Part shown: positions 35,406-43,532 of the stretch, in pieces
How the letters are laid out: each line of letters starts with the position of its first letter
Position numbering within the stretch: the stretch's first letter is position 1
Assembly: GCF_003112575.1 (NCBI RefSeq)
Contig: NZ_BEWC01000001.1
Location: forward strand, 1,504,289 to 1,568,288
Direction: 5' to 3'
Origin: Streptomyces ardesiacus
GTDB taxonomy: Bacteria; Actinomycetota; Actinomycetes; Streptomycetales; Streptomycetaceae
Length of the DNA stretch: 64,000 nucleotides
Translations under genes and position numbers: made by a program
Notes under the pieces: generated by a model
Databases searched by the model: none
What the model was told of the DNA's origin: nothing
Seen by the model: the letters and a program-made list of their open reading frames with translations, nothing else

Positions 35406-36023
35406 ATGAGTGAGATGGGAACGGGATCTGCGACGGCCGGCAGGCGGCGGCCGGCTCGGGAGCGTCTGCTGGTGACTGCAGCACGCCGCTTCTATGCCGA
35501 CGGCGTGACGGCCACGGGGATCGACACGATCGTCGCCGAAGCCGGCGTGGCCAAAACAAGCCTGTACAACAACTTTCACTCAAAGGCTGAGCTGGTCAGG
35601 GCCTATCTCGACGCCCGGCACGAGGAGTGGCTCGCGACGTACCGCACACGACTGGAGGAGACGGTGGGCCCTCGCGAGGCGGTCCTGGCCGTCTTCGACA
35701 CCTACGCCGATCACGCGGAGGCCGCCCAGGCCACCGGCTTCCGCGGCTGCGGCCTGCTCAACGCGGCGGCCGAGCTGCCCGTGGGGGACATAGGGCGTGA
35801 TGTCGTACGCCGCCACAAGGAAACGGTCGAGGAACTGATCGGCTGCCACCTCGGACAGCTGCTGCCCTCCCGTCCTGGAGAGGCCGGTGTTCTGGCGGAG
35901 CACCTGTCCTTCCTGCTGGAGGGCGCGATGGCGAGGGCCGGACTGGAAGGCGATGGCAGCCGGCTGGCCCGTGCCCGCACGCTGGCAGCTGCACTGCTGG
36001 ATGAGGCCATGGCCGGCTCCTGA
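35406..36023 (+). CDS. TetR-family transcriptional regulator
   Basis: A 205-residue protein. The N-terminal HTH (residues about 20-65) reads RERLLVTAARRFYADGV, then IVAEAGVAKTSLYNNFHSKA. The C-terminal helices form the ligand domain with CGLLNAAAELP, typical of regulators with C-terminal domain TetR_C_11-like. It is divergent from the dehalogenase-like hydrolase and shares its palindromic operator, so it represses that gene and itself until a ligand, perhaps the hydrolase substrate, binds. Confidence 0.88.
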   Translation: MSEMGTGSATAGRRRPARERLLVTAARRFYADGVTATGIDTIVAEAGVAKTSLYNNFHSKAELVRAYLDARHEEWLATYRTRLEETVGPREAVLAVFDTYADHAEAAQATGFRGCGLLNAAAELPVGDIGRDVVRRHKETVEELIGCHLGQLLPSRPGEAGVLAEHLSFLLEGAMARAGLEGDGSRLARARTLAAALLDEAMAGS

Positions 36024-36400
36024 ACCCCGCCACTTCATGCCTGCTGCGCCGAACCCCGCTCGCACACGATCACGCCCCACGTGCCCACGAATTCGCTTGT
36101 CTTGTCAGGCATCCTGGCGAGCTTGCTCTCGGCATACTGCTCCCCCCCTGCGGAGTGCAGCGATCGCGCTTCAGGTGCCGCCTCGCCGTCGGGTGCAGCA
36201 CACGGGCATCAAGCGCTGCGCGAGTCCACGCCTGGGCGGGCTGGGAGATGCGACCACCAAGGCCACCGTCAGCTGGTGGCCGGAATGGGTGGCCGTCCTG
36301 CCGTCGCCGGGACGCCGGATTCTCACGCCGTGACGATTGCCCGCGGCAGCAGGCTCCGTGACGAACCTGCTGCTGAACTGCAGCTGGCCGCAAGGAGAAA
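36024..36400. other. Gap with nothing recognised
   Basis: Frames such as TGIKRCASPRLGGLGDATTK (near 36200-36260) suggest coding debris, but no gene is supported. Confidence 0.4.
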
Positions 36401-36424
36401 CGATCCGACTTCAGAGTCGGATCG
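36401..36424 (-). terminator. Hairpin terminator for the ArsR-like relic
   Basis: A perfect 10-base stem (CGATCCGACT and its complement) with a 4-base loop. On the minus strand it is followed by TTTCTCC, and it lies 19 bases past the relic's stop. Confidence 0.75.
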
Positions 36425-36442
36425 CTTCACGGCACCGCCCCG

Positions 36443-36590
36443 TCAGCCGCCGACGGCGCGCAGGTGACGTCCGGCCTGTCCCCGGTCCTCGAACAGGGCC
36501 GGTGCGAGCCGGTAGTGCTTGACGCTGCCCACACTCCCGGTAACCTCCAGCCAACCCGCTTCGAGCAGTTCCTTGGCGTGTATCGAAAGT
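36443..36590 (-). pseudogene. ArsR-type HTH regulator, C-terminal fragment
   Basis: The minus strand reads [20 protein letters not shown], then VGSVKHYRLAPALFEDRG and HLRAVGG-stop. This is the recognition helix and wing of an ArsR-like winged HTH. The N-terminal part is absent. Confidence 0.6.
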
Positions 36591-36660
36591 GCTGGTCACC
36601 GGCGTGGCGCCGCCTAAAATGGCATGCGCTCTTCGTCCGGTCGTGCTGGGATCAATCCCT

Positions 36661-37467
36661 ATGAATGATTGCTTTCTCGATGAAGCCGACTTGACGGACA
36701 GGATGGAGCGGAATCTGGCGGAACACGCCTGCCATCTGCACCGGAGCATGTCCGGTGCGACCGTCACGGAGACCGATGACCTCCTGGTCGCAGACAGCGG
36801 CCTGGACGACGACACGTTCAACATCGTCGCCGCGGCCCGCTTCACCGCCGGCGACGCCGCGGCCCGTATCTCCGAGACTGCTGGGTCGCTGGCCGACACC
36901 GGCCGCGGCTTCTCCTGGTGGGTGGGACCTGCCTCGACACCGACAGACCTCACCACGCGCCTGACCGTGGCCGGTCTGCCGGTGTCCGAGCGTGAGACGG
37001 CGATGTCGGCCGAGCTGGACGACACCCTGCCGGTTCCCTCTGTCCCGGGTCTGGACATCCGAACGGTGACCACGCCCGAGCAGCTCGCCGACTACGCCAC
37101 GGTCCTCGCCGCGAACTGGAATCCACCTGCCGAAACTGTCCGTGACTTCTTCGCCCGGGCTGCTTCCCAGGCGCTGGCCGCGACCTGCCCGGCCCGGTAT
37201 CTGGTGGGCTATGTGGAGGACCGTCCGGTCTGCTCCGCCGAGGTGTTCCACCACGCGGGAGTCGCCGGCATCTACAACATCTCCACCCTGGCCGCCCAGC
37301 GCCGGCGCGGCTACGGCGGAGCCATCACGCTCGCGGCCCTTCACGCTGCCCGCGAGCGAGACCACCACATCGCGGTCCTGCAGGCGTCTGCCGACGGCGA
37401 GCCTGTGTACCGCCGCCTGGGGTTCCGCGCCTGCGGCCAGTTCCTCGAACACGCCATCAACACTTGA
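36661..37467 (+). CDS. GNAT-family N-acetyltransferase
   Basis: A 268-residue protein from ATG 36661. The N-terminal half is a degenerate GNAT-like domain ([20 protein letters not shown]). The C-terminal half is a complete GNAT with the acetyl-CoA loop [20 protein letters not shown] and the terminal [12 protein letters not shown] motif. Such two-domain acetyltransferases are common in actinomycetes, with unknown small-molecule substrates. An upstream in-frame start at 36589 is possible but lacks coding bias. Confidence 0.8.
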   Translation: MNDCFLDEADLTDRMERNLAEHACHLHRSMSGATVTETDDLLVADSGLDDDTFNIVAAARFTAGDAAARISETAGSLADTGRGFSWWVGPASTPTDLTTRLTVAGLPVSERETAMSAELDDTLPVPSVPGLDIRTVTTPEQLADYATVLAANWNPPAETVRDFFARAASQALAATCPARYLVGYVEDRPVCSAEVFHHAGVAGIYNISTLAAQRRRGYGGAITLAALHAARERDHHIAVLQASADGEPVYRRLGFRACGQFLEHAINT

Positions 37468-37512
37468 ACCTCCACGACTCCACGGAGTCCGTCGCCCCTG
37501 ATTGAGCTGGTC

Positions 37513-37581
37513 ACAGCCATTCATTGGCAATAGCGGCTCCAGCACTGCCCACTGCTCGTCCGTGAGATCTTTCCGACCCAT
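37513..37581 (-). pseudogene. IS5-family transposase, first 22 residues
   Basis: The minus strand from ATG 37581 reads MGRKDLTDEQWAVLEPLLP, the conserved N-terminus of IS5 transposases, and then a stop. It is the remaining tip of an element. Confidence 0.75.
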
Positions 37582-37809
37582 GGAACGTGATCATTCACAG
37601 TCCAAGATTCACTTTCGTTACACGGCCTAGCGAGCCGACGGGTCACACAAGAAGCTGCCGAGACCGCCGCACATGCTGCCGCTCTCCTGGTCCACTGGAT
37701 AGCGACGGGCGCGATCCGTAAGAAGTAGCTTCTCCCGAACCGCCCGCGCCGGCTGCCGGTCGAATGCGGCTGCACCCTGTGCGCTGCTGCGGCGCCTCAG
37801 CCCGGCCTG
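37582..37809. other. Gap with a short coding fragment
   Basis: On the plus strand 37630-37731 reads RRVTQEAAETAAHAAALLVH and WIATGAIRKK-stop, a C-terminal scrap of an unknown protein. Confidence 0.35.
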
Positions 37810-38853
37810 TCAGGAGCGTTGAATGCCGCGCAGTGAGTCCAGGAGATCTAGCCCCTCGCGGGCTCTGCGTCCGTAGACGAGAGAAACGAAAGTGATCCCG
37901 ATGGCTCCGATCAGTGAGGTAGTCGCCGTGTCCGGCAGGTCAAGGAACGCTACTGAGATGCCGCAGCCGCCTAGCACTACTGCAAGCGCGACCACCTTGA
38001 AGCGCTGACCCTTGGCGGCTTCGGCTGGAGACAAATGGTCAATCTCTGAACCTGGCAACAATTGCCCAATTTTACCTTCGCTGTAGGCGTTGGCGATGTT
38101 CGTCAACGCCTCCGCTAGATCCGGCAGTGCAGTGCGTGCGTCGATGTCGATCGCAGCCTCGTGCTCCTGTAGGGCAGCGATCACTTTGAGGTGGTGGTCA
38201 CGTAGCTTCCCTCTGCGTCGCGAACGGCGATGCACGGCCTCGTGTACGTCACTGATGCGCAAGATGCTGACATAGATGCGATCTAGCAATTCCGTGAGAT
38301 GGCGCAGTTGGCTTTGCTGCTTCGGGCTCCCGGGTGCGCTCCTGTAGGCCGCCGCAGCCTGGTGGACTGCGCTGGCGGCCCCTGCCGCAAGGTAATGACT
38401 GCTTCCACTTTCGCCCTTCAGGCGATCCGTCTGCCAGCGGAGGATGACGGACAAGAACAGGCCGATCCCGGTGAGGAAAATGCCTGCGCCAACAAGGGCA
38501 ATCAAGGCCAGCGCAATACCCCCGGCGAACATGACTGGGTTGCTGTCGCTTACGGTATCCCACAGCTCGGAGAGCGTAAACTCGTCGGAGTCGAGACCGA
38601 AAGGAGGGTCGTCTGCAAGCCGAAGTGCGGCGTCCACTAACTCAATGTTCAGCCGCAACGCCAGAAGAGGGATGTACAGGAAGATGAAGAGGGAGACTGT
38701 TGCACCCCAAATTCCAGGAGCGGACGCGTAGTATCGTCGGATAAGAACGCGAGTTCTTCCTGACGGAAGAACGGGAGTGCCTAGTATCAGGATAGCTTCG
38801 TTCATTTCCCGGATCGCCTTATCGGCCGCTACCCGCCGCCACGCTCCCGCCAT
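37810..38853 (-). CDS. Membrane protein of lower GC content, function unknown
   Basis: A 347-residue protein from ATG 38853, preceded by AAGGGGGCAGGG. Two N-terminal hydrophobic segments (GATVSLFIFLYIPLLAL and VMFAGGIALALIALVGAGIF) and two C-terminal ones (FKVVALAVVLGGCGISVAF and SLIGAIGITFVSLVYGR) flank a long cytoplasmic helical region (residues about 150-290). Codon usage contains many A/T third positions, unlike its neighbours, and no homologous family comes to mind. Composition and isolation between IS fragments suggest recent transfer. Confidence 0.75.
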   Translation of the reverse strand: MAGAWRRVAADKAIREMNEAILILGTPVLPSGRTRVLIRRYYASAPGIWGATVSLFIFLYIPLLALRLNIELVDAALRLADDPPFGLDSDEFTLSELWDTVSDSNPVMFAGGIALALIALVGAGIFLTGIGLFLSVILRWQTDRLKGESGSSHYLAAGAASAVHQAAAAYRSAPGSPKQQSQLRHLTELLDRIYVSILRISDVHEAVHRRSRRRGKLRDHHLKVIAALQEHEAAIDIDARTALPDLAEALTNIANAYSEGKIGQLLPGSEIDHLSPAEAAKGQRFKVVALAVVLGGCGISVAFLDLPDTATTSLIGAIGITFVSLVYGRRAREGLDLLDSLRGIQRS

Positions 38854-39008
38854 CCCTGCCCCCTTCTTGATGTGGGCTGAGCAATCTAGCAACCCCGACG
38901 ACTCCGGCGGACGTTGGTCTCCCTCGCCGAGCGCTGCCGCCTCCGTACCAGTTGACCAAGAACCCGATGCCCAGGACCGAGTCACCAGCCCGAGAAAGGC
39001 CAGCGCCA
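38854..39008. other. Short intergenic region
   Basis: Holds the upstream region of the lower-GC membrane gene; nothing else is recognised. Confidence 0.4.
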
Positions 39009-39074
39009 TGATCGAACAGCCCTGCCCCTTCAGCGAGATCGCCGCAGGCCGCGCCCCCGCACAGATCGTCCGGT
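39009..39074 (+). pseudogene. HIT-family protein, N-terminal scrap
   Basis: ATG 39009 encodes IEQPCPFSEIAAGRAPAQIV-R and then stops. This matches the start of HIT-family nucleotide hydrolases (CPFCEIAAG-APA-IV). The gene was cut where the IS5-type element begins. Confidence 0.65.
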
Positions 39075-39092
39075 GACCAGGAGCGTGGGTCA

Positions 39093-40177
39093 GTAACGAG
39101 GTTGTGAGCGAATGAGTCGGGGGCGTGCTGGTCTGGCGGTTCGGCTGGTGAGTGATTCAGCGGGTCGTCGGGGTGACGGGCACGAGTGCGGTGCTCGGCT
39201 TGCGGTGGGTGGCACGTTGGGCGGAGCGGTCGGAGACCAGGCCGGCGATGGCGCGGTGGGTGGCCGAGTAGTGCTCGCGACGTCCGAGGAACCGCTGCAA
39301 GGGGCGCCACTGCTTGTGCTCGGCGTTGGCGTGCTCGACGCAGATCCGGCGCGAGGATTGGCGGCGGCGCATCTCACGCCATCCGTACCGCTCGGTCAGC
39401 GGCACGTCCTCCAAGTCCTTCGGCTTCTTCGGCGGTGCCGAGATCTGGTCGGGGAACTCGTTGGCCAGGCCCCGGCAGCCCTCGTCGACCTCGACTCTCA
39501 CGTCCGGATGGAGGCGGAGCTGTTCGGCGATACCCTCGGTGCGCATCGCGGTCTGGTCGTGCATTCTTCCGGGCCGGTCGGCCCCGGACCACAGGGTGCG
39601 ACCCTGAGCGTCGCTGATGGTGGTGGTCTTCATGGTGTTCTGTTTCTTCTTGCCGGAAACGACCACACAGCGGCCGGGTCGGTGGGCCCTGGGGCGGCGG
39701 ACCTGGGTCTCGGTACCGTCGATGCGGAGCGTGATCCCTTCGGCTGCGGCGTAGGCGAAGACATCGGCCAGCGTATACAGCCGAAGCCCCGGCCGGTCGG
39801 GGAAGGCGAAGCCCCGCGCGGCCAGCAGCGGACGGATCTCGCCGATCGCCCTGGTGATGGTGGACCGCTCCAGGCCGTAGATTTCCGCGAGGGCGGCGTG
39901 CGGGGGTTGGTGACGCAGGTGGACCAGGGTGACCAGCACCCGGTCGGTGAAGACGAGATCGTGCTTCGGTCCGGCACCAGGCAGCTGCCTGCGGTTGCCG
40001 CCGCGCCGCTCGTGCAGTGCGGACTCACAGCGCGCGGTCCACGGCCCGGCCAGCTCGTCGATCAAACCGCCGAGATGTGCACGGGAGATGCCGGTGAAGG
40101 CAGGATGGGACAAGGCCGCACGGGCCCATTCCTTCGTCATCACACATGAGGAACCCGCGCGGCTCTCTCCGCGTTAC
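39093..40177 (-). mobile_element. IS5-type insertion sequence, apparently intact
   Basis: A complete transposase gene lies between short inverted ends GTAACGAGGTTGTGAG (39093-39108) and the complement GTAACGCGGAGAGAG (ending 40177). The ends are imperfect and the exact bounds are tentative. Confidence 0.5.
39157..40143 (-). CDS. IS5-family (DDE_4 type) transposase
   Basis: A 328-residue protein. An N-terminal HTH (PHAALAEIYGLERSTITRAI) precedes a DDE_4/HARBI1-like core: Asp in LRIDGTETQVRRPR, Asp in DRPGRMHDQTAM and Glu in VEHANAEHKQWRPL. There is no internal stop, so the element may still be active. Start choice is ATG 40143; a second ATG is the next codon. Confidence 0.88.
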   Translation of the reverse strand: MMTKEWARAALSHPAFTGISRAHLGGLIDELAGPWTARCESALHERRGGNRRQLPGAGPKHDLVFTDRVLVTLVHLRHQPPHAALAEIYGLERSTITRAIGEIRPLLAARGFAFPDRPGLRLYTLADVFAYAAAEGITLRIDGTETQVRRPRAHRPGRCVVVSGKKKQNTMKTTTISDAQGRTLWSGADRPGRMHDQTAMRTEGIAEQLRLHPDVRVEVDEGCRGLANEFPDQISAPPKKPKDLEDVPLTERYGWREMRRRQSSRRICVEHANAEHKQWRPLQRFLGRREHYSATHRAIAGLVSDRSAQRATHRKPSTALVPVTPTTR

Positions 40178-40191
40178 GGGCCGCTTGGGCG

Positions 40192-40971
40192 CTATCGCTG
40201 GTTGTGGTCCGAGAGCGCTGCTGCGGTGGCGCGGGCGAAGCCTTCCGGGTTGTCCAGCATGATGTTGTGCCCGCAGTCCGGGATGGAGACCACGGCCACC
40301 CCGGCTTCGGTGAGCGCATCGGTGCCCGGGAGTGGGCTGTCGGCCTCGGGCAGCAGGTAGGTGCGGGGGATTTTCAGGTCCAGCAGTTGCTCACGCATGG
40401 TGGGGACGGTGCCGCGGGTGAGGTGGACCGCGCTGCGATGCAGGGCCTCCCGGCCTGCCAGGCGCATCGTGGACCACCAGTGGGAACCAGCCCGGTCTCG
40501 GATCTCTTCCCAGCCGCCCGCCAGGAACTCCTCCTCGGAGTACGCGGCGATGCCGCTGCTGCCCGTGGCACCCGGTGCGGGCGGGATCGGGTCAAGGTTG
40601 GCGTCGACCAGGACCAGGCGGGAGACCAGTTGGGGGTGCCGGGCGGCCAGGACGATGGCCACAGAGCCCCCCATGCTGTGCGCGATCAACTCGGCGCCCG
40701 TGACACCCGCGCTGGTCAGGGCCGCGGCAAGGGCTTCGGCGTGGGATTCCAGGGTGTAGTCGAAGTCCGTCGGCCGGTCGCTGATGCCGTGCCCGAGCAA
40801 GTCGATCAGCAGCGATCGACGTCCGGCGAGCAGAGGATGAACCGCAACCTCCGCGAAGTAGGCCGGCGACGTGGCGCCCAGACCATGGACGTAGACACGG
40901 GACGGCTCCTGTCCCGGCAGCTCAACCCAGCGGATCTGGCCGCCCTCGGCCGTCACGGCGGCGTTGCGCAC
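40192..40971 (-). CDS. Alpha/beta-hydrolase (serine esterase-like)
   Basis: A 259-residue protein from GTG 40971. YVHGLGATSPAYF is the oxyanion region, AHSMGGSVAIVLAARHP carries the serine nucleophile, and SIPDCGHNIMLDNPEGF carries the catalytic histidine. Unlike the hydrolases at 2449 and 34422 it has Ser at the elbow, so an esterase, lactonase or thioesterase-type activity is expected. It is flanked by an IS5-type element and a divergent GNAT gene. Confidence 0.83.
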   Translation of the reverse strand: MRNAAVTAEGGQIRWVELPGQEPSRVYVHGLGATSPAYFAEVAVHPLLAGRRSLLIDLLGHGISDRPTDFDYTLESHAEALAAALTSAGVTGAELIAHSMGGSVAIVLAARHPQLVSRLVLVDANLDPIPPAPGATGSSGIAAYSEEEFLAGGWEEIRDRAGSHWWSTMRLAGREALHRSAVHLTRGTVPTMREQLLDLKIPRTYLLPEADSPLPGTDALTEAGVAVVSIPDCGHNIMLDNPEGFARATAAALSDHNQR

Positions 40972-41198
40972 AGTCTGCTGCCCTTCACTCCGGATCGACG
41001 GAGAGACGAGAGTAACGCCCCGGGCTTCGGTGCACCGCCACCGCCCCCAGCACTGGACGTTGCGCGGTCACCAGAGGCCTCGAGCCTCGATCAAGACACC
41101 CCACCTGATTTCGTTCACAACGTCGTAACGGCTTGGCTTCCGCCGAGGCTGGAGTGCCGCGTCTCGGCTGTGTCTTGGGGTGGCCTAGGCTGCGGGTC

Positions 41199-41774
41199 AT
41201 GAATGCGGCCATGACCAGCGGTGTGACCACGGAGCCTGCCGTCCTTGACGCTATGGAGCTGGCTTCCGATCCGGAGCTGGAGGCCGGTTTTGCCGAGTCG
41301 GCCCACCAGATCCTGGCGGGCCTGGTCAGTAAAGGTGCTGCACTGGGCTGGGTCGAACCGCCCTCGCGGGATGAGGTGGCGGAACTTCTCGGCCACGTCG
41401 TCTCCGCGGTGCAGGCCGGGGATGCGGCCTTGCGGGCCGCTTACCTCGAGGGTCGGCTTGTCGGGTTGGGGTACTGGCTCCGCTACGCCCGACCGACCCA
41501 TCGTCCCCACGCCGATCTGGAGAAGATCGCGGTAGATGCTGCTGCCCATGGTCGTGGTGTCGGCCGAGCGCTGGCTGCTGCCTTGATCGCTGACGCCCGG
41601 GAGGTGGGTATCGAGGTCCTTACTCTGGACGCCCGTGGCGACAACGCCAATGCCCTGCACCTCTACCGGTCGCTGGGCTTCACCGAATACGGCCGTCTGC
41701 CCGGCTTCGTCGCCGTCGGCGAACGCCGCTACGACAAGGTCTTCTACATGCTGGACTTCCGCCGGGAAGGCTGA
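41199..41774 (+). CDS. GNAT-family N-acetyltransferase
   Basis: A 191-residue protein from ATG 41199. The acetyl-CoA loop is DLEKIAVDAAAHGRGVGRAL, followed by LTLDARGDNANALHLYRSLG and the terminal FTEYGRLPGF, the full GNAT pattern. The substrate is unknown. The nearest relatives would be single-domain streptothricin- or ribosomal-type acetyltransferases by layout. It stands alone. Confidence 0.85.
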   Translation: MNAAMTSGVTTEPAVLDAMELASDPELEAGFAESAHQILAGLVSKGAALGWVEPPSRDEVAELLGHVVSAVQAGDAALRAAYLEGRLVGLGYWLRYARPTHRPHADLEKIAVDAAAHGRGVGRALAAALIADAREVGIEVLTLDARGDNANALHLYRSLGFTEYGRLPGFVAVGERRYDKVFYMLDFRREG

Positions 41775-41833
41775 CCTGAGCACGCACGGGGCCCGGCGGT
41801 GCCCCGCTGGAGCTTCGCGGTCTTTCATGCGAG

Positions 41834-42901
41834 ATGATCACGATATGCGTGGTGAGGAGCACCTCGCTGCGCCAGGCATCCCCCGGGCAGCTTGTTGTTC
41901 TCTTCACTGATCCCGACCGCATCGTCCGTCGGTTCGCCTACCGGTTGGCCGTCGACGGCCAACTGCTCCGTCCCGCCGAGCTGGCCGGCGCGGCCGCCCG
42001 GGACCAGGACCCTGTGGTCCAGGACCTGTGTGCCACAGCGGCGCTCACGGCTCCGCGGGATGAGGAGGGCTACGAGAGTGTGCTGCCTCCGCTGCTGTCC
42101 GCACGCAGCCCCCGTGTCCGGTCGGCCGGCGTCACCGCGCTGAGACGGGCAGGGCGCTCGAAGCAGGCGGAGCCGTTTCTCAGTGACCGTTCCGCGCTCG
42201 TGCGTGCGTGTGCCCGCAACGTCGTACGACAGCAGGGTGGTGACCCGGCGGCCTGGTACCGGGAGCGTTGCAAGGCACCCAACGAATCCGAGTTGCTGCC
42301 CGGCGCAGTCATCGGGTTGGCCGAGTGCGGGAACCGCGCGGACGCCGGGCTGCTGCGGCCGCTGCTCGCGCACCCGGCGGCCGGGGTGCGGGCGCGAGCC
42401 GTGGCAGGCTTGCGGGCGCTGGACTGCGCGGATGTGAAGCAGATGCGGCCGCTCCTCGACGACCCTGCCGCCGAGGTCGTCCGCGAGACCGCCACCGTCC
42501 TGCTGCCCTCGGCCAAGGAACTGCCCGCCGACCGGCTACTGGAGCGCACCAGCTCCCAGCGGCCGCGGCACGTTTGCGTCGGCGCGTTCCGGCTGCTCGA
42601 CGCGCACGGCGGCATCGTGGCGCAGCGGGCGGCGGTCGGTCTGCTCGCAGACCGCGATATGAAGCTGCGCACCTGGGCCGCGCAATCAGTGCAGCGCTGG
42701 CGACCGTCCCCGGACGGCCGGCGCGGCGATGCGGAGGTGGGTGAACTGCTCGACCGCAGCCGACATCTCTTCAGCGATTTCGTACTGCGCCGGCGCAAGT
42801 GGGAACCCGGGTGGCTGGCTGAGACTGCACCCCGGTCCAGAACTCCGCTCAACACTCGCCGCCCGGTGGCTCTGGTGACAGCACACCAGCCTGCTATGTG
42901 A
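41834..42901 (+). CDS. HEAT-repeat protein
   Basis: A 355-residue protein built of helical HEAT repeats. Repeating pairs such as LLPPLLSARSPRVRSAGVTAL, LLRPLLAHPAAGVRARAVAG and MRPLLDDPAAEVVRETATVL show the L-PLL-DP-VR-A pattern; about eight repeats are visible. HEAT scaffolds bind other macromolecules. Neither partner nor enzyme domain is visible. The ATG at 41834 has a weak ribosome site, so the true start is uncertain. Confidence 0.75.
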   Translation: MITICVVRSTSLRQASPGQLVVLFTDPDRIVRRFAYRLAVDGQLLRPAELAGAAARDQDPVVQDLCATAALTAPRDEEGYESVLPPLLSARSPRVRSAGVTALRRAGRSKQAEPFLSDRSALVRACARNVVRQQGGDPAAWYRERCKAPNESELLPGAVIGLAECGNRADAGLLRPLLAHPAAGVRARAVAGLRALDCADVKQMRPLLDDPAAEVVRETATVLLPSAKELPADRLLERTSSQRPRHVCVGAFRLLDAHGGIVAQRAAVGLLADRDMKLRTWAAQSVQRWRPSPDGRRGDAEVGELLDRSRHLFSDFVLRRRKWEPGWLAETAPRSRTPLNTRRPVALVTAHQPAM

Positions 42902-42959
42902 CAGCTATCGTGCTTTGGCTCGACGCCCTTCCTGCTTCCGGCTCCAGCGCTCTGACTGC

Positions 42960-43526
42960 CTACAGCTCGAACTGCAGGTCGACGATGTCCTTGAGTTCGA
43001 CTTCGAGGCCGTGGGCGCGGCGCCCGTTGTCGCGGAAGTAGACCTCTCCCAGGGCCTCGGCCGCGAGATCGCGGAGGTCGTCTTCGTCGACGCCGGCCTC
43101 CTGGGCCTGGAGGAGGCTGGCGGCGTGGTGGGGCGGCAGGGCGAGGGTGAGGTGACGTACGCGGGCCTGGTCGGTGCTGCCGGCGGCGGCGGTGTAGCCG
43201 AATCTCGCCTGTACATCGATCATGATGCCGCTCGTGGTGGCCGCGGCTTGTTTCGCCTTGGCCCTGATCTGCGGCTGCCAGCGCGTACGGACCTCACGTT
43301 CCAGTCGGTGGGCGAGCTGTGGCCGGGGCCTTTTGAACTGGTTGTTCACATACCGCTCCACCGTGCGCTGGCTGATGCCGAGCAGCTCGGCCACGCGCCG
43401 GGTGCTGTGCTGGTGCTGCCGGACCAGATAACGCATCTGTGCCCCCGCCGACTTGGGGACCGGACGCGTGAACGCGCCCTGCACGGCCTTGTCGAGTTCT
43501 TCTCCCACCGTGACCATCGCCTGCAA
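42960..43526 (-). CDS. tpg: Terminal protein Tpg, telomere-capping protein of linear replicons
   Basis: A 188-residue protein. FTRPVPKSAGAQMRYLVRQH, the HTH RRVAELLGISQRTVERYVNN (43-62), the basic KAKQAAATTSGIMID region, RFGYTAAAGSTDQARVRHLT and the C-terminal tail GLEVELKDIVDLQFEL are all hallmarks of Streptomyces Tpg. Tpg is covalently attached to 5' telomere ends and primes end patching. The Streptomyces coelicolor priming residue Thr114 probably corresponds to Thr112 here (inference from context). It starts 6 bases after the tap stop, forming the classic tap-tpg operon. Confidence 0.95.
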   Translation of the reverse strand: MQAMVTVGEELDKAVQGAFTRPVPKSAGAQMRYLVRQHQHSTRRVAELLGISQRTVERYVNNQFKRPRPQLAHRLEREVRTRWQPQIRAKAKQAAATTSGIMIDVQARFGYTAAAGSTDQARVRHLTLALPPHHAASLLQAQEAGVDEDDLRDLAAEALGEVYFRDNGRRAHGLEVELKDIVDLQFEL

Positions 43527-43532
43527 CGCTCC

